Assembly: GCF_006016075.1 (NCBI RefSeq)
Contig: NZ_CP040093.1
Span: 930,001-994,000 of the forward strand
Source of the DNA: Caloramator sp. E03
GTDB lineage: Bacteria > Bacillota > Clostridia > Clostridiales > Caloramatoraceae
Length of the DNA: 64,000 bases
Reading direction: 5' to 3'
Below are positions 38,973 to 47,510 of this stretch, in pieces; positions within the stretch are counted from its first letter, which is position 1; every line of letters begins with the position of its first letter. A model generated the notes under the pieces. That model was not told the origin of the DNA, searched no databases, and worked only from the letters and a program-made list of their open reading frames with translations. A program made the position numbers and the translations under genes.

Positions 38973-41378
38973 TTATAATATTTGCTCTGTGCGAGCTATT
39001 ATATCATCTTGTGTTTCTTTTGAAAGCACATTAAAGAAGGCACTATAACCTGCAACACGAACTATTAAATCACGATGCTTTTCTGGGTGCTTTTGGGCAT
39101 CCAAAAGGGTTTCCCTTGAAACTACATTATATTGAACATGGAACCCATGTAAACGATTAAAAAATGTTCTTATTAAAGAAATAAGTTTCATCTTGTCAGA
39201 TTCCTTTGAAAGCATTTGAGGATTAATCTTTTGGTTTAATAATACACCACCTGTAATTTCTTTTGTAGGAAGTTTTGAAACTGATTTAAATACAGCTGTA
39301 GGTCCATTTTTGTCCATTGCATGGGATGGCGAACATCCTTCAGCTAAAGGCTCTTTAGCCTTTCTTCCATCTGGCGTTGCAGCTGTTCCTGCCCCTTGTG
39401 GTACATTTGCAGATATGGATGATGTACCAGCATAATATACTCCTCCAATAGGTCCCCTTCCATATCTTGTATTTTTGTATTTTTTTATTTCATCAATATA
39501 AATATTATATGCTTCCACTAAAAGTAAATCTACATAGTCATCGTCATTTCCATATTTAGGTGCATAATTAATCAAGGCATGCTGTATTTTTTCCCCTTCT
39601 TCTCCTTCAAAATTGTTTATAATTGCATTCCAAAGCTGCTGAGGTGTAAAAAGCTTATCTTCAAAGACACATTTTTTTATAGCCGCAAGAGAATCACCTA
39701 AATTAGCAATGCCAACTTGAAGGTCACTAATAAAATCATAAACTGCACCGCCTTCCTTTAAGGTTAATCCTCTTTCTATACAATCATCTGTTAATGCTGA
39801 ACATAATACATCAGCAGTAACCTCTTCAATTGCCATATCTACACAATTATCAATTATGACACTTTGCCTTGTAAATTCACGAATAATTTTTTCCCATGCT
39901 TCCATTACTTGATTAAAAGATGTCATATCTTTAAAGTGCCCTACTCCTTCACAAAGTTTTATTCCTGACTCTAAATCTACTCCATCATTTAAAGCAATTA
40001 AAAGAGACTTTGGAAAGTTTAAAAAGCTCATTCCTGTACAACGGTATCCCCATTTGCCAGGTACTGCAACCTCAACACATCCTATTGCACTATAGTTATA
40101 GGCATCCTTCTCTGAAACTCCCTTTTCTATGAATGATGGTATTATAATCTCATCGTTATTAAAAGCAGGCATACCAAATCCCAATCTTACAACTTCTATA
40201 CATTCCTTCATGAAGTCATCACTAATACCTTTATGATAACGTACTGTTAAATTTGGCTGTGGGAGTTTTGTTTGAGCTACACTTTTAAGGATTAGATACG
40301 ATAATGGGTTTACAGCATCTTTTTTATCTACTGTTTGTCCACCAATTGTAACGTTTTGATACAATGGACTCCCTGCACTGAAACGAGTATGAGACCAGCT
40401 TCGTATCTTATTTATTGAATAGGTTTTAAGCCATAGATTAGTCAAAAGTTCACAAGCACTTTCTTCTGTAATTGCATTGTTTTCAATATCATTTTTATAA
40501 AATGGATATAAATATTGATCCATTCTGCCAAATGATACTGAATGTCCATTTGATTCTATTTGCAAAATTAAATGAATGAGCCAAAGGGATTGAACTGCTT
40601 CTTTAAAGCTTTCCGCAGGATAGAAAGGAACCTTTTTTAAAATACTTGACATTTCAATAAGTTCTTGTTTTCTTGTGGGACTATCTTCAACTTTTGCAAG
40701 ACTTAGCGCCAAATCGGCATAGCGTTTTGCAAAAGCAGCAACTGCATCAATTACTATTAGTATTGCTCTATAAAAATAGGATTTTTTTAGATTTTTATAA
40801 TCAGTAAGATCCAGTTCCTGTAATTTTCTTTCAGTTTGTTCTTTAAAATGAATTAATCCAAGATTTAATACCTTTTCATAGTTAACTGCTATATGCCCAT
40901 CACCAGATGTTATATTGCCTTCAGCCTTTATTATCCCAAGGTCATAAAAAATCTTCGTTTCAGCTGGCATAGCTGCAAGGCCATGATCCTTTAATGTATT
41001 TTTTTCCCAAAATGGATATATATCTTTAATAACTTGTTTATTTTCCTCAGTTATATAAAAGCGATCCCCACTACGTTTATCAAACTGATCAAGTTCCTCA
41101 ATTACCCAATCCATTGCATATTCTGGAAATATAGGGGCTGAGCGATTTGATGATGCTTGATTCCCAGCTATTAAAGTTTGGGGTTCAATAAATATGCTCA
41201 TATTTTTAAGAACATTTTCAAGCATTAATGCTCGGCGCAAGACCATAGGTTTATCTGCATGAAGCTTATAGCTTTCAGTAGTTAGTTTTGCACGTTCAAC
41301 ACAAACCATGGGCTTTGCATTTAATAGTTCTTCACGAAAATCTTTCATCCTTTGAGTTAGCTCACCAAAATAACTCAA
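38973..41378 (-). CDS. Glycyl-radical enzyme of the PflD/YbiW type
   Basis: This is an anaerobic radical enzyme of 801 residues. The radical glycine is in RVAGYSAFF (Gly777), 24 residues from the C-terminus. The active site reads SAIGCVEVAVPGKWGYRC, with the thiyl cysteine at 434 and the acid/base glutamate two residues later. A CVE active site is typical of eliminase/lyase members, not of pyruvate formate-lyase with its paired cysteines. The likely start is the TTG at 41378, 8 bases after GGAGG. It lies between the DeoR regulator and the FSA aldolase; its activase is divergent at 42418. The probable substrate is a phosphorylated deoxy/anhydro-sugar, which is inference. Confidence 0.92.
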   Translation of the reverse strand: MSYFGELTQRMKDFREELLNAKPMVCVERAKLTTESYKLHADKPMVLRRALMLENVLKNMSIFIEPQTLIAGNQASSNRSAPIFPEYAMDWVIEELDQFDKRSGDRFYITEENKQVIKDIYPFWEKNTLKDHGLAAMPAETKIFYDLGIIKAEGNITSGDGHIAVNYEKVLNLGLIHFKEQTERKLQELDLTDYKNLKKSYFYRAILIVIDAVAAFAKRYADLALSLAKVEDSPTRKQELIEMSSILKKVPFYPAESFKEAVQSLWLIHLILQIESNGHSVSFGRMDQYLYPFYKNDIENNAITEESACELLTNLWLKTYSINKIRSWSHTRFSAGSPLYQNVTIGGQTVDKKDAVNPLSYLILKSVAQTKLPQPNLTVRYHKGISDDFMKECIEVVRLGFGMPAFNNDEIIIPSFIEKGVSEKDAYNYSAIGCVEVAVPGKWGYRCTGMSFLNFPKSLLIALNDGVDLESGIKLCEGVGHFKDMTSFNQVMEAWEKIIREFTRQSVIIDNCVDMAIEEVTADVLCSALTDDCIERGLTLKEGGAVYDFISDLQVGIANLGDSLAAIKKCVFEDKLFTPQQLWNAIINNFEGEEGEKIQHALINYAPKYGNDDDYVDLLLVEAYNIYIDEIKKYKNTRYGRGPIGGVYYAGTSSISANVPQGAGTAATPDGRKAKEPLAEGCSPSHAMDKNGPTAVFKSVSKLPTKEITGGVLLNQKINPQMLSKESDKMKLISLIRTFFNRLHGFHVQYNVVSRETLLDAQKHPEKHRDLIVRVAGYSAFFNVLSKETQDDIIARTEQIL

Positions 41379-41402
41379 TATATCACCCTCCAAAAATATT
41401 TT

Positions 41403-42158
41403 TTACTCTGCATCTACTGTTATTACATTAACATTATTTTGAACTAGCAAGTCATAAATTTTTTCAGGTATTTTATTATCTGTAATAACAGCATACACAT
41501 CCTTTATATTAAATTGAGATACAACTCCTTGCTGAGAAAATTTTTTTGATTCAGTAAGTATAATAACCTTATTTGCATTTTCAGCCATAATCTTTACAGT
41601 TTCTGCCCTCATATAGTTTTTTGCCGTAAAGTGGGATTTTTCTGTAAAACCATCAGTACCAACAAAAAGCTTATCAACATGAAACCCCTCAATACATTTA
41701 CGGATAATGGGACCTACTAATACCTGACTTTCCCTTTGATAATTACCACCAAGTAAAATCACATTAGCAAAGGGGCACTCCCTAATATATGAGGCTATGA
41801 AAGCAGAATTTGTAATTATAGTTACATTCTTTTTATTTTCAGCAAGCTCTCTTGCAAGAAGTGCACATGTGGAGCCTGACTCAATCATAACTGTTTCTCC
41901 ATCTTCTACAATGCTCGCTGCAGACAAGGCAATCCTTCGTTTAACATCATAATTAAATGCTAATCGTTTACTTATATCATCACTATTAATCATTAGGGCA
42001 TAGCCATGTTGGCGAATTAAAAGCCCTTTTTTCTCTAAATAGGATAAATCCTTACGAATTGTAACTTGAGAAACACTAAGTTTTTTAGATAAAACAGATA
42101 CTTCGATTTTCCCATTTGCATTAACAAGTTCAAGTATTTTTTTATGTCTATCTATCAT
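41403..42158 (-). CDS. DeoR-family transcriptional regulator
   Basis: The 251-residue protein has an N-terminal winged helix (IDRHKKILELVNANGKIEVS, then VSQVTIRKDLSYLEKKGLL). Its C-terminal DeoR sensor domain (ESGSTCALLARELAENK, LLGGNYQRES, VGTDGF) usually binds a sugar phosphate. It is the first gene of its operon with the glycyl-radical enzyme, so it should be autoregulated. The region between it and the divergent activase has three TTTCGTA-type motifs that are candidate operators. Confidence 0.93.
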   Translation of the reverse strand: MIDRHKKILELVNANGKIEVSVLSKKLSVSQVTIRKDLSYLEKKGLLIRQHGYALMINSDDISKRLAFNYDVKRRIALSAASIVEDGETVMIESGSTCALLARELAENKKNVTIITNSAFIASYIRECPFANVILLGGNYQRESQVLVGPIIRKCIEGFHVDKLFVGTDGFTEKSHFTAKNYMRAETVKIMAENANKVIILTESKKFSQQGVVSQFNIKDVYAVITDNKIPEKIYDLLVQNNVNVITVDAE

Positions 42159-42228
42159 TAAAATTCTTCCTTTCTTTAAAGTATTATTGAGATTATATCA
42201 TAAATATTTTTAAAAAGAAAGGAAATTG

Positions 42229-42375
42229 TTTCGTATTAAACTTTTAATACTTTCAAATGCAACTATAATTATAATTAATTTCTGAATTATCGTCAATAAT
42301 TAAGTTTCATTCGTAATATTTTATTATTTTTTTCGTAATTATTTTATTTACTTTAGAATATAGGCATGATACCAT
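42229..42375. promoter_or_regulatory. Divergent promoter region with repeated TTTCGTA motifs
   Basis: On the minus strand TTGACG (42291-42296), 17 bases and TATAAT (42268-42273) form a strong promoter for the DeoR-GRE operon. On the plus strand TTTACT (42347-42352), 17 bases and TACCAT (42370-42375) form a weaker candidate for the activase. The motifs TTTCGTATT (42229), ATTCGTAAT (42309) and TTTCGTAAT (42331) occur around both; the last two are 22 bp apart, two helical turns. They resemble operators of DeoR-type repressors. Confidence 0.7.
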
Positions 42376-42417
42376 AAAATTATAGTTTTATATAGGGCTA
42401 ATAAAAGGAGTGTTTAT

Positions 42418-43293
42418 ATGAAAAGTTTAAAGGCTTGTATTTTTAATATACAAAAATATAGTATTCATGATGGACCAGGTATAAGAACAGTTATTTTTTT
42501 TAAAGGCTGTCCTCTAAGATGTCTCTGGTGCAGCAATCCTGAATCACAGGATATGAATTTGCAGCTTTCATGGGACATATCCAAGTGTAAGCCTAATGAA
42601 AAATGTCCTTTAATGTGTCCACACAAAAATTATCATAAATATATTGAAACTAATGATTTTGAATGGATAAAAAGTTGTCCCCATAATGCTCTTTCTATTT
42701 ATGGAGAGTATAGAGATATAGATTATATAATGAATGAAATTATAAAGGATGTAGATTTTTATGAAGAATCTGGTGGAGGAGTTACTCTATCAGGAGGGGA
42801 AGTACTTCTTCATCATGAGTTTGCCAAATCTCTTTTAAAAAAACTCAAAGAACATAATATACATACAGCTATTGAAACAACTGGATATGCTAACCCTAAA
42901 ATTTTTAATGAATTTATAACCAATGTTGATTTGATTTTATATGATCTAAAGCACTATGATAGTCAAAGGCATTTTGAATATACAAATGTTTATAATGAAA
43001 TAATCATAGAAAATTTAAAAACTGCAGTTTCAATTGGAAAAGAAGTTGTAATAAGAATTCCTGTAATACCTAAAGTCAACAACAGCTTAGAGGATGCAGT
43101 TAATTTTTGTAAGCTTATAAAATCTATAGGAGCAAAAAATGTAAACCTATTACCCTTCCACCAATTCGGCCAAAAAAAATATTCCCTTCTTTGCAGAGAA
43201 TATAAATTCAAAGGAGTTCAACAGCTACACGAAGAAGATCTTTTAGAATACAAAAATATATTTATTGAAAACGGATTAAATTGTACAATATAA
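42418..43293 (+). CDS. Glycyl-radical enzyme activating enzyme (radical SAM)
   Basis: It creates the glycyl radical on its partner using S-adenosylmethionine. The 291 residues contain the radical-SAM cluster motif CPLRCLWC, preceded by HDGPGIRTVIFFKG, and the GGGVTLSGGE motif. An insert at about residues 55-100 carries cysteines (CKPNEKCPLMC, SCPHNAL) in the position of the ferredoxin-like domain of eliminase activases, but fewer than the eight needed for two full clusters. It is divergent from the DeoR-GRE-aldolase operon. Confidence 0.93.
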   Translation: MKSLKACIFNIQKYSIHDGPGIRTVIFFKGCPLRCLWCSNPESQDMNLQLSWDISKCKPNEKCPLMCPHKNYHKYIETNDFEWIKSCPHNALSIYGEYRDIDYIMNEIIKDVDFYEESGGGVTLSGGEVLLHHEFAKSLLKKLKEHNIHTAIETTGYANPKIFNEFITNVDLILYDLKHYDSQRHFEYTNVYNEIIIENLKTAVSIGKEVVIRIPVIPKVNNSLEDAVNFCKLIKSIGAKNVNLLPFHQFGQKKYSLLCREYKFKGVQQLHEEDLLEYKNIFIENGLNCTI

Positions 43294-43305
43294 TTTGGAT
43301 ATTTT

Positions 43306-43330
43306 GCTGGTGCTATGTACAAGCACCAGC
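43306..43330 (+). repeat. Hairpin downstream of the activase
   Basis: A perfect 9-bp stem (GCTGGTGCT/AGCACCAGC) with a 7-base loop lies 13 bp after the activase stop. No T-run follows, so a classical terminator is uncertain. Its right arm coincides with the first bases of the transporter remnant. Confidence 0.5.
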
Positions 43331-43510
43331 TAACCTTTACCTTGCAGCCTATTTGAGTTCTTTTACAAATCAGGATATATTAATAGTTTATTTCTTTAGA
43401 GTTTTATTTTTTACTATGTTAATTTAGCTATTTTATTCAAGTTATTCATGTCTTACATTCCCTTTTGTAATAAATGTAATCATTATAAATTCCACAAACC
43501 TATTTTAAAA
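43322..43510 (+). pseudogene. Decayed fragment of a TDT-type transporter gene
   Basis: This stretch aligns with the intact transporter gene at 49682-49905. Shared blocks include AGCACCAGCTAACCTTT, GTTCTTTTACAAAT, CAAGTTATTCATG and CCCTTTTGTAATAA, interrupted by many substitutions and a deletion of about 30 bases. No open frame remains. It covers roughly residues 192-266 of the intact protein. It is the only sign of coding ancestry in the gap between the activase and the DUF4438 gene. Confidence 0.8.
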
Positions 43511-43589
43511 CGATCTCTTCAGCTCTTTTATTTCGAATTTCTTTGTGGTAAGGTTAACTATGTAAAAAAGTATGAAAAGGGGTTGTGTT

Positions 43590-44450
43590 ATGTTAAGAAC
43601 AAACATAGATAAAACTGTTATGCAGTCTCTTCAGGGGAAAATTCATCATCCTATAAATCCTTCTCCCTTTAGAGTTGATGTTAATGGCAATGCTCACATT
43701 CTTCCTGCTACAGGAGGGATAACCTATAATGTTAAAGTTGGAGACTGCGCCTTTGGATGGTCCGGGGACCATGTTGAACCGGGCGTTTCTATAAGAAATG
43801 AAGATAGAAACGAAAACAATGCAATGATGCTGTTTGCCTGCATCGGGAATGAAGCAAAAGTTGTAACTGGAGATGCTAAAGGTGCAAAGGGCTTCGTTAT
43901 TGGAAAGCACGGCGGAATAGAGCATGTATTGATTCAGTTTGAAAAAGATGACTTAGAAAAAATGGCCATTGACGATAAAATACTAATAAAGGGCTTCGGT
44001 CAGGGATTAAAATTACTCGATTATCCTGACATTCAGGTTATGAACGTTGATCCAAGGCTGTTTTTAAATATTCATATAAAGGAAGATACAGTGCTAAAGG
44101 TTCCCGTTGTTGCTGAAGTTCCAGCCTACTTAATGGGTTCCGGAATTGGGGCTTTAACTGCATTTTCAGGGGATTATGATATTATGACCGAAGACTTAGA
44201 TGAGATTAAAAGGCTTGGACTTGATAAACTAAAGTTTGGGGATTTAGTCCTTTTAAGGGATTGCGATAATTCTTATGGAAGAGGATATTTAAAGGGAGCT
44301 GTCAGCATAGGAGTTGTAATACACAGCGACTGCATTAAGATGGGACATGGGCCAGGGATTACAACCATTATGACCTGCAAAAAAAGCTTAATAGAAGGAT
44401 ACAAAGACGAGAACGCAAATATTTTAAATTACATTGATTACATAAAGTAA
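43590..44450 (+). CDS. DUF4438-family protein
   Basis: The 286-residue protein resembles the DUF4438 family, found in clostridia and Thermotogae and of unknown function. It has no signal peptide or membrane helix. Features include a glycine-rich segment (GDAKGAKGFVIGKHGG), PAYLMGSGIGALTAFSGDYD, and IGVVIHSDCIKMGHGPG near the C-terminus. The start at 43590 follows AAGGGG by 7 bases; the ATG at 43572 lies on the wrong side of that site. It is followed by a terminator and so is monocistronic. Confidence 0.82.
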   Translation: MLRTNIDKTVMQSLQGKIHHPINPSPFRVDVNGNAHILPATGGITYNVKVGDCAFGWSGDHVEPGVSIRNEDRNENNAMMLFACIGNEAKVVTGDAKGAKGFVIGKHGGIEHVLIQFEKDDLEKMAIDDKILIKGFGQGLKLLDYPDIQVMNVDPRLFLNIHIKEDTVLKVPVVAEVPAYLMGSGIGALTAFSGDYDIMTEDLDEIKRLGLDKLKFGDLVLLRDCDNSYGRGYLKGAVSIGVVIHSDCIKMGHGPGITTIMTCKKSLIEGYKDENANILNYIDYIK

Positions 44451-44454
44451 TATT

Positions 44455-44491
44455 AATAATGGGAAGAATATAATTTCTTCCCATTATTTTT
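44455..44491 (+). terminator. Terminator after the DUF4438 gene
   Basis: A perfect 14-bp stem (44455-44468 with 44475-44488) with a 6-base loop is followed by TTTTT-like sequence. Confidence 0.9.
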
Positions 44492-44602
44492 ACAACCATA
44501 TTTATTCATAATTCATAAAACTGCATATTTTTATACGCTTTTTACCTTTATCCATGTCTATTTTGTACTAATAATTAATTTTTTAGCTTATTGGCACTTT
44601 CC

Positions 44603-45076
44603 TTATACATCCCAGTTTTTGCACACATCTACCCACTTTTGGCACAAAGAATAATTCTCTAATTCTTCACATGTCAGTTCAATGGCAGAATTCCCACTGC
44701 CACAGGCAGGAAAAACAGTATTAAATCTTTTTAAGGATATATCAAGATATACCGGTATATCCTCTTTAAGTCCAAAGGGGCATACTCCCCCAACCCTATG
44801 TCCTGTCCACTTAAAGGTTTCATCAGCATCAAGCATCTTAGGTTTTGTTTTAAACTCCGCCTTAAATTTAGAATTATCAATTTTAGCATCACCAGCTGCA
44901 ACCAAAATAATTATATTATCACCACTTCTTAAAGCAAGGGTTTTTGCTATTCTCCCTGCTTCAACGTTAAGGGCCGCAGCTGCAAGCTCAACGGTTGCGC
45001 TTGAAGATTCAAGCTCTATAATATCCTTATCTCTATCATATTTTTTAAAATACTTTCTAACATCTTCAATTGCCAT
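44603..45076 (-). CDS. YbaK/EbsC-family aminoacyl-tRNA deacylase
   Basis: These proteins hydrolyse mischarged tRNA such as Cys-tRNA(Pro) or Ala-tRNA(Pro). The 157 residues show the family signature pieces ESSSATVELAAAALNVE, GRIAKTLALR, GDAKIDN and GHRVGGVCPFGL. The start follows GGAGGTGAT. It is a stand-alone domain, not fused to ProRS. Single gene, with no obvious partner. Confidence 0.9.
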   Translation of the reverse strand: MAIEDVRKYFKKYDRDKDIIELESSSATVELAAAALNVEAGRIAKTLALRSGDNIIILVAAGDAKIDNSKFKAEFKTKPKMLDADETFKWTGHRVGGVCPFGLKEDIPVYLDISLKRFNTVFPACGSGNSAIELTCEELENYSLCQKWVDVCKNWDV

Positions 45077-45150
45077 TTACATCACCTCCAAAATGTGTAT
45101 ATATTTTTAATTTATTTTAATATTTTAAAGTGCTAATGTCTATATGCACA

Positions 45151-45186
45151 TTTTCTCCAATCTCCGGTGCCAGGTACTGGAGAAAA
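45151..45186. repeat. Palindromic repeat containing CCGGTGCCAGG
   Basis: TTTTCTCC (45151-45158) pairs with GGAGAAAA (45179-45186) around the core TCTCCGGTGCCAGGTACT. It is a diverged relative of the repeats at 60661 and 62976. Confidence 0.65.
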
Positions 45187-45234
45187 ACAACGCCAGAGAA
45201 TGTCACCAAAAAACACCAATTTTTTTATTTTATA

Positions 45235-45282
45235 TTGACGCAGGTGTTAATACTGTATATAATGTATATATACAGTATTAAC
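45235..45282 (+). promoter_or_regulatory. Promoter with an overlapping GntR-type operator
   Basis: TTGACG (45235-45240), a 17-base spacer and TATAAT (45258-45263) form a strong promoter. A perfect inverted repeat with 16-base arms (GTTAATACTGTATATA, 45246-45261 with 45267-45282) and a 5-base centre covers the spacer and -10 box. The adjacent GntR regulator would block its own operon by binding here. Confidence 0.9.
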
Positions 45283-45298
45283 ATTAGGAGGATAAAAA

Positions 45299-45673
45299 AT
45301 GAATATAATAATCTCCAATTCTTCTGAGGAGCCGATTTATGAGCAGATTGTAAAGCAGATAAAATCAGCAATTATAAACGGTGAAGTTAATTCCCTAGAA
45401 TCCCTTCCTTCAATTCGAAATCTTGCGAAGGAACTTCAAATAAGCGTAATTACAACAAAAAGAGCCTATGATGAGCTTGAAAAAGAAGGTTTTATAGTTA
45501 CAGTGCCTGGAAAGGGGACCTTTGTTGCAGCACAGAACGATGAACTTTTGAAAGAATCCCGTCTTAAAATAGTTGAAGAAAAGCTGTATGACGCTGTTTT
45601 GGCTGCAAAGACAGCAAAATTGTCCTTAGATGAACTTAAGGAAATGCTTGAAATTTTATATAGGGAGGTTTAA
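45299..45673 (+). CDS. GntR-family regulator, YtrA subfamily
   Basis: The 124-residue protein is short, as in YtrA-type regulators. It has an N-terminal winged helix (EPIYEQIVKQIKSAIINGE, SIRNLAKELQISVITTKRAY, GKGTFVAAQ) and only a ~50-residue C-terminal tail for dimerisation. It sits 3 bp before an ABC ATPase gene, behind a palindromic operator. Such regulators typically respond to cell-envelope-active compounds; the inducer here is unknown. Confidence 0.93.
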   Translation: MNIIISNSSEEPIYEQIVKQIKSAIINGEVNSLESLPSIRNLAKELQISVITTKRAYDELEKEGFIVTVPGKGTFVAAQNDELLKESRLKIVEEKLYDAVLAAKTAKLSLDELKEMLEILYREV

Positions 45674-45676
45674 TTA

Positions 45677-46543
45677 ATGGAAAACATTTTAGAAATCAAA
45701 AACTTAAGAAAAAACTTTAAAGATTTTAGTTTAAAGGATATAAGCTTTTCTCTTCCAAAGGGATTTATTATGGGTTTTATAGGTCCAAACGGTGCAGGTA
45801 AAAGCACCACCATTAAGCTTATTATGAACCTTCTTAAAAAGGACTCTGGCGAGATAAAAGTGTTTGGATTGGACAACATAAAAAATGAAATTGAGATTAA
45901 AGACAGGATAGGCTTTGTATTTGATGAAAATTTGTTTTATGAAGAGCTGACTGCCCTTGAAATTAAAAAAATAATAAAGCCTCTATATAGAAGATGGGAC
46001 GAGGATTCATTTTTAAAGTATATTAAGGACTTCAACCTTCCATTAAACAAAAAAATAAAGGATTTTTCTAAGGGTATGAAGATGAAACTGTCCCTTTCTG
46101 TTGCACTATCCCACAACGCTGAAATGCTAATAATGGATGAACCAACCTCAGGGCTTGATCCTATTGTAAGAAGCGAACTTTTAGACATATTGTCCTATAT
46201 AATACAGGATGAAAACAAAGGGGTTCTTTTTTCAACCCATATAACCTCTGATCTTGAAAAAATCGCAGACTATATAACATTGATAAATAACGGGGAGATT
46301 TTGTTTTCCCTTGAAAAGGATATTATTATGGATAATTACGCAGTAGTAAAAGGGGATAAACAGCTTTTAAAGGAGGATATAAAAAAGGATTTCATAGGTA
46401 TAAAATGCAACAGCTTCGGCTTTGAGGGGCTTGTTAAGAATAAAAAAGTTATAAAAAATGCTCTCAAAGAAAACATAATAATCGAAAAGCCTTCATTAGA
46501 CGATATAATGCTATATTATATAAGGAGGGAGCTTCATGCTTAG
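45677..46543 (+). CDS. ABC transporter ATP-binding protein (YtrB-like)
   Basis: The 288 residues have Walker A GPNGAGKS, a signature degenerate to FSKGMKMKLSLSVAL, Walker B MLIMDEP and a C-terminal extension of about 80 residues. It is co-transcribed with the GntR regulator and overlaps the permease start by 8 bp. The set of GntR, one ATPase and one ABC-2 permease resembles the ytr operon of Bacillus. Confidence 0.93.
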   Translation: MENILEIKNLRKNFKDFSLKDISFSLPKGFIMGFIGPNGAGKSTTIKLIMNLLKKDSGEIKVFGLDNIKNEIEIKDRIGFVFDENLFYEELTALEIKKIIKPLYRRWDEDSFLKYIKDFNLPLNKKIKDFSKGMKMKLSLSVALSHNAEMLIMDEPTSGLDPIVRSELLDILSYIIQDENKGVLFSTHITSDLEKIADYITLINNGEILFSLEKDIIMDNYAVVKGDKQLLKEDIKKDFIGIKCNSFGFEGLVKNKKVIKNALKENIIIEKPSLDDIMLYYIRRELHA

Positions 46544-47180
46544 TTTAATTCTTAAGGATTTATTGATTCAAAAGAAAAACCTGATTTTTGCATTTTTATA
46601 TATAATATTCATAATGTATATTATGCAATCGCAATTAATGGATGCAACCCTATCAATTTGTATTTGTGCAATATCGTATATTACACTTTCAAGTGCAAGT
46701 GCCTATGATGACAGAAGCAACGGAAATATATTTTTAAACACTCTCCCCCTTTCAAGGGGAAAAATAGTCTTATCAAAATATGTTTCACTTTTTATTTACG
46801 CTGCTTTAACTATTGTAATATATTTTGTAATATATCTTTTCACAAGCAGTTTAAATCTAAAAATCACTCTTTATCCTGTAACATTAGACGGAATAATATA
46901 CGGCTTATTTTTAGTGAGCATAATGTACAGTTTAAGTCTTCCTGTATTTTTTAAATTTGGATATATGAAATCAAAATGGATACAATTTATAATATTTTTC
47001 CTTTTCTTTGGAGGTATTTCATATATTATTAAATTCTTAGAAAGTAGATTCTCAAATATTTTATTAGGCTTTGGAGGTTTCAAGGGCTTAACAATGTTAT
47101 TTATTATAATTTTATCATTTATAATTCTTTTAATATCCTACTGCCTGTCGGTTTACTTTTACAAAAGGCGTGAATTTTAG
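46536..47180 (+). CDS. ABC-2 type transporter permease
   Basis: The 214-residue membrane protein has six predicted helices and the DDRSNGNIFLNTLPLSRGKI segment typical of ABC-2 permeases of the YtrC/ABC2_membrane_5 kind. Its substrate is unknown. Last gene of the GntR-controlled operon; the hairpin repeat at 47185 follows directly and may act as the terminator. Confidence 0.88.
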   Translation: MLSLILKDLLIQKKNLIFAFLYIIFIMYIMQSQLMDATLSICICAISYITLSSASAYDDRSNGNIFLNTLPLSRGKIVLSKYVSLFIYAALTIVIYFVIYLFTSSLNLKITLYPVTLDGIIYGLFLVSIMYSLSLPVFFKFGYMKSKWIQFIIFFLFFGGISYIIKFLESRFSNILLGFGGFKGLTMLFIIILSFIILLISYCLSVYFYKRREF

Positions 47181-47184
47181 GCTT

Positions 47185-47470
47185 AACCGTCCCTTTTTGA
47201 GGGACGGTTACTTATTTTGTATACTTCATTACAAAGCGGGACAAGACAAGGGACGGTTACTTATTTTTCCCATTATTTATTATTAAATTAGAAGGATTTT
47301 GAGGCATCACTTGGACAAGCTGAGCTGAGGGACGGTTACTTATTTCATTACTTTTTCATTCAACTATTTTTACAAACATAAGGATTAAAAATTTATAATT
47401 ATTACTCTCCCCTTACTTAAAAAAGCCTGTCCTAATTGTATCTGAAATAGGCACAATAAGTAACTGTCCC
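47185..47470. repeat. Cluster of four copies of the GGGACGGTTACTTATT repeat
   Basis: Direct copies occur at 47201-47218, 47250-47268 and 47329-47345, and an inverted copy with one change (AATAAGTAACTGTCCC) at 47455-47470. The first is preceded by its own complement (AACCGTCCC at 47185-47193), making a 9-bp hairpin 5 bp after the permease gene. No gene lies in this 330-bp stretch. Related copies are at 50193, 60705 and 63020. Confidence 0.85.
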
Positions 47471-47510
47471 TCATTTTTCCTTTGTCACTTGTCAATAGGC
47501 TGGCACTTTT

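Noticed and set aside
38973-41378. Pyruvate formate-lyase
   Set aside because: The active site has a single Cys in GCVE and not the adjacent Cys-Cys of pyruvate formate-lyase; the context with an FSA-type aldolase also argues against it.
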